Shown piece after piece: positions 63,830 through 64,000 of a stretch of DNA of 64,000 nt. The DNA comes from Methylocystis silviterrae (GTDB taxonomy: Bacteria; Pseudomonadota; Alphaproteobacteria; Rhizobiales; Beijerinckiaceae): the NCBI RefSeq assembly GCF_013350005.1, contig NZ_JABVWW010000001.1:342862-406861 (forward strand), given 5' to 3'. The position numbers and the translations under genes were made by a program. Numbering within the stretch: position 1 is the first letter of the stretch; each line of letters begins with the position of its first letter. Below the pieces are notes generated by a model. It was not told the origin of the DNA. It saw only the letters and a program-made list of their open reading frames with translations, and ran no database searches.

Positions 63830-64000
63830 ATGAACAATGTACCTGCCAAGGATCTTCCGCAGTGTCTTTCGTTCACGAAAATTGATATTAAGACTGATCC
63901 TTCCGGGAATATCTCAAGCCAGCTGGACACCTCCAATAACCGGGCTTTTCGTGGACTGGCTGTTGGGCGTGAGGCGGCTCGAGGCCATCCTTCCGGGAAG
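63830..64000 (+). CDS. Unknown protein, 5' part, low-GC
   Basis: An open frame of 57 codons runs from ATG 63830 to the window edge. AAAGGA lies eight bases upstream, which supports translation, and a TATAAT occurs at 63698-63703. The visible protein is hydrophilic (MNNVPAKDLPQCLSFTKIDI, KTDPSGNISSQLDTSNNRAF) with no signal peptide. I do not recognise it. The codon use and composition differ from the GC-rich neighbours, which may mean acquired DNA. Confidence 0.45.
   Translation, partial: MNNVPAKDLPQCLSFTKIDIKTDPSGNISSQLDTSNNRAFRGLAVGREAARGHPSGK

Overview
The window is GC-rich chromosomal DNA from an alphaproteobacterium, most likely Hyphomicrobiales. The lineage pointers are a hisC-tyrC pair, a glnB-glnA operon, a plant-type (GCS2) glutamate-cysteine ligase, a PHA-granule-associated small protein, a DUF3108/extensin-like/PstS/EtfQO gene set, and a giant polar-growth type coiled-coil protein resembling GPR/RgsE, known from rhizobia. 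A methylotroph-like relative (Methylocystis/Methylosinus/Beijerinckiaceae) is my guess, not something the sequence proves. Most of the window is ordinary core genome with tight operons, ATGA/GTGA overlaps and little intergenic space.

Layout. 1-4.3 kb: hisC end, tyrC, two class I methyltransferases, a PHA-system protein, an extensin-like protein. 4.4-9.1 kb: stand-alone pstS, glnA with a strong terminator, glnB, sseA and a CxxCxxCC protein. 9.1-14.7 kb: DUF3108 and YgiB-like proteins, a 37-codon membrane peptide with its own terminator, a receiver-less-looking LuxR regulator, YdcF, EtfQO. 14.8-18 kb: a three-gene HlyD/ATPase/permease exporter. 18-26.4 kb: ubiA, rsmE, gshA, a DUF937 protein, and ispH-thrB-rnhA. 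26.6-34 kb: a long + strand run of OmpA/BON-like protein, membrane H3TH protein, pentapeptide protein, ROK kinase, NAD kinase, ferredoxin, a degenerate CitE-like protein and an exported protein. 34-37.5 kb: beta-barrel protein and a Rieske-flavoprotein. 37.5-44.1 kb: the 1951-residue coiled-coil protein and an Hpt protein. 44-51.6 kb: a solute-binding protein and a glycosyltransferase gene broken by a transposon. 51.6-64 kb: DGQHR protein, KaiC-like ATPase plus hybrid histidine kinase, ABC-F ATPase, frameshifted mgtC, DEAD-box helicase, glpD, acyl-CoA dehydrogenase, and the start of a lower-GC unknown gene.

The accessory highlight is a 4,581-bp transposon (46338-50918) inserted in the glycosyltransferase gene. 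Its ends are 24-bp inverted repeats (22/24 identical) and it is flanked by an exact 8-bp target duplication. Removing the element and one copy of the duplication rejoins the reading frame. It encodes an IS1595-type transposase, a divergent XRE regulator with near-leaderless promoter, a DNA methyltransferase fused to a restriction-endonuclease-like domain, and two small coiled-coil plus winged-helix proteins, one near each end. Between the first of these and xre lies about 225 bp of densely structured, apparently non-coding DNA. Its order of hairpins and conserved-looking blocks resembles, from memory, the HEARO/omega RNA scaffold that guides IscB nucleases, but no iscB gene is present. This combination (epigenetic/nuclease cargo, own regulator, candidate stand-alone guide RNA, DDE transposase) is the best candidate for an undescribed system here.

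Limits: all family calls are by eye from motifs and remembered family features; no alignment, covariance search or structure prediction was run. Starts were moved to the best ribosome binding site or family-typical start where the sequence allowed.
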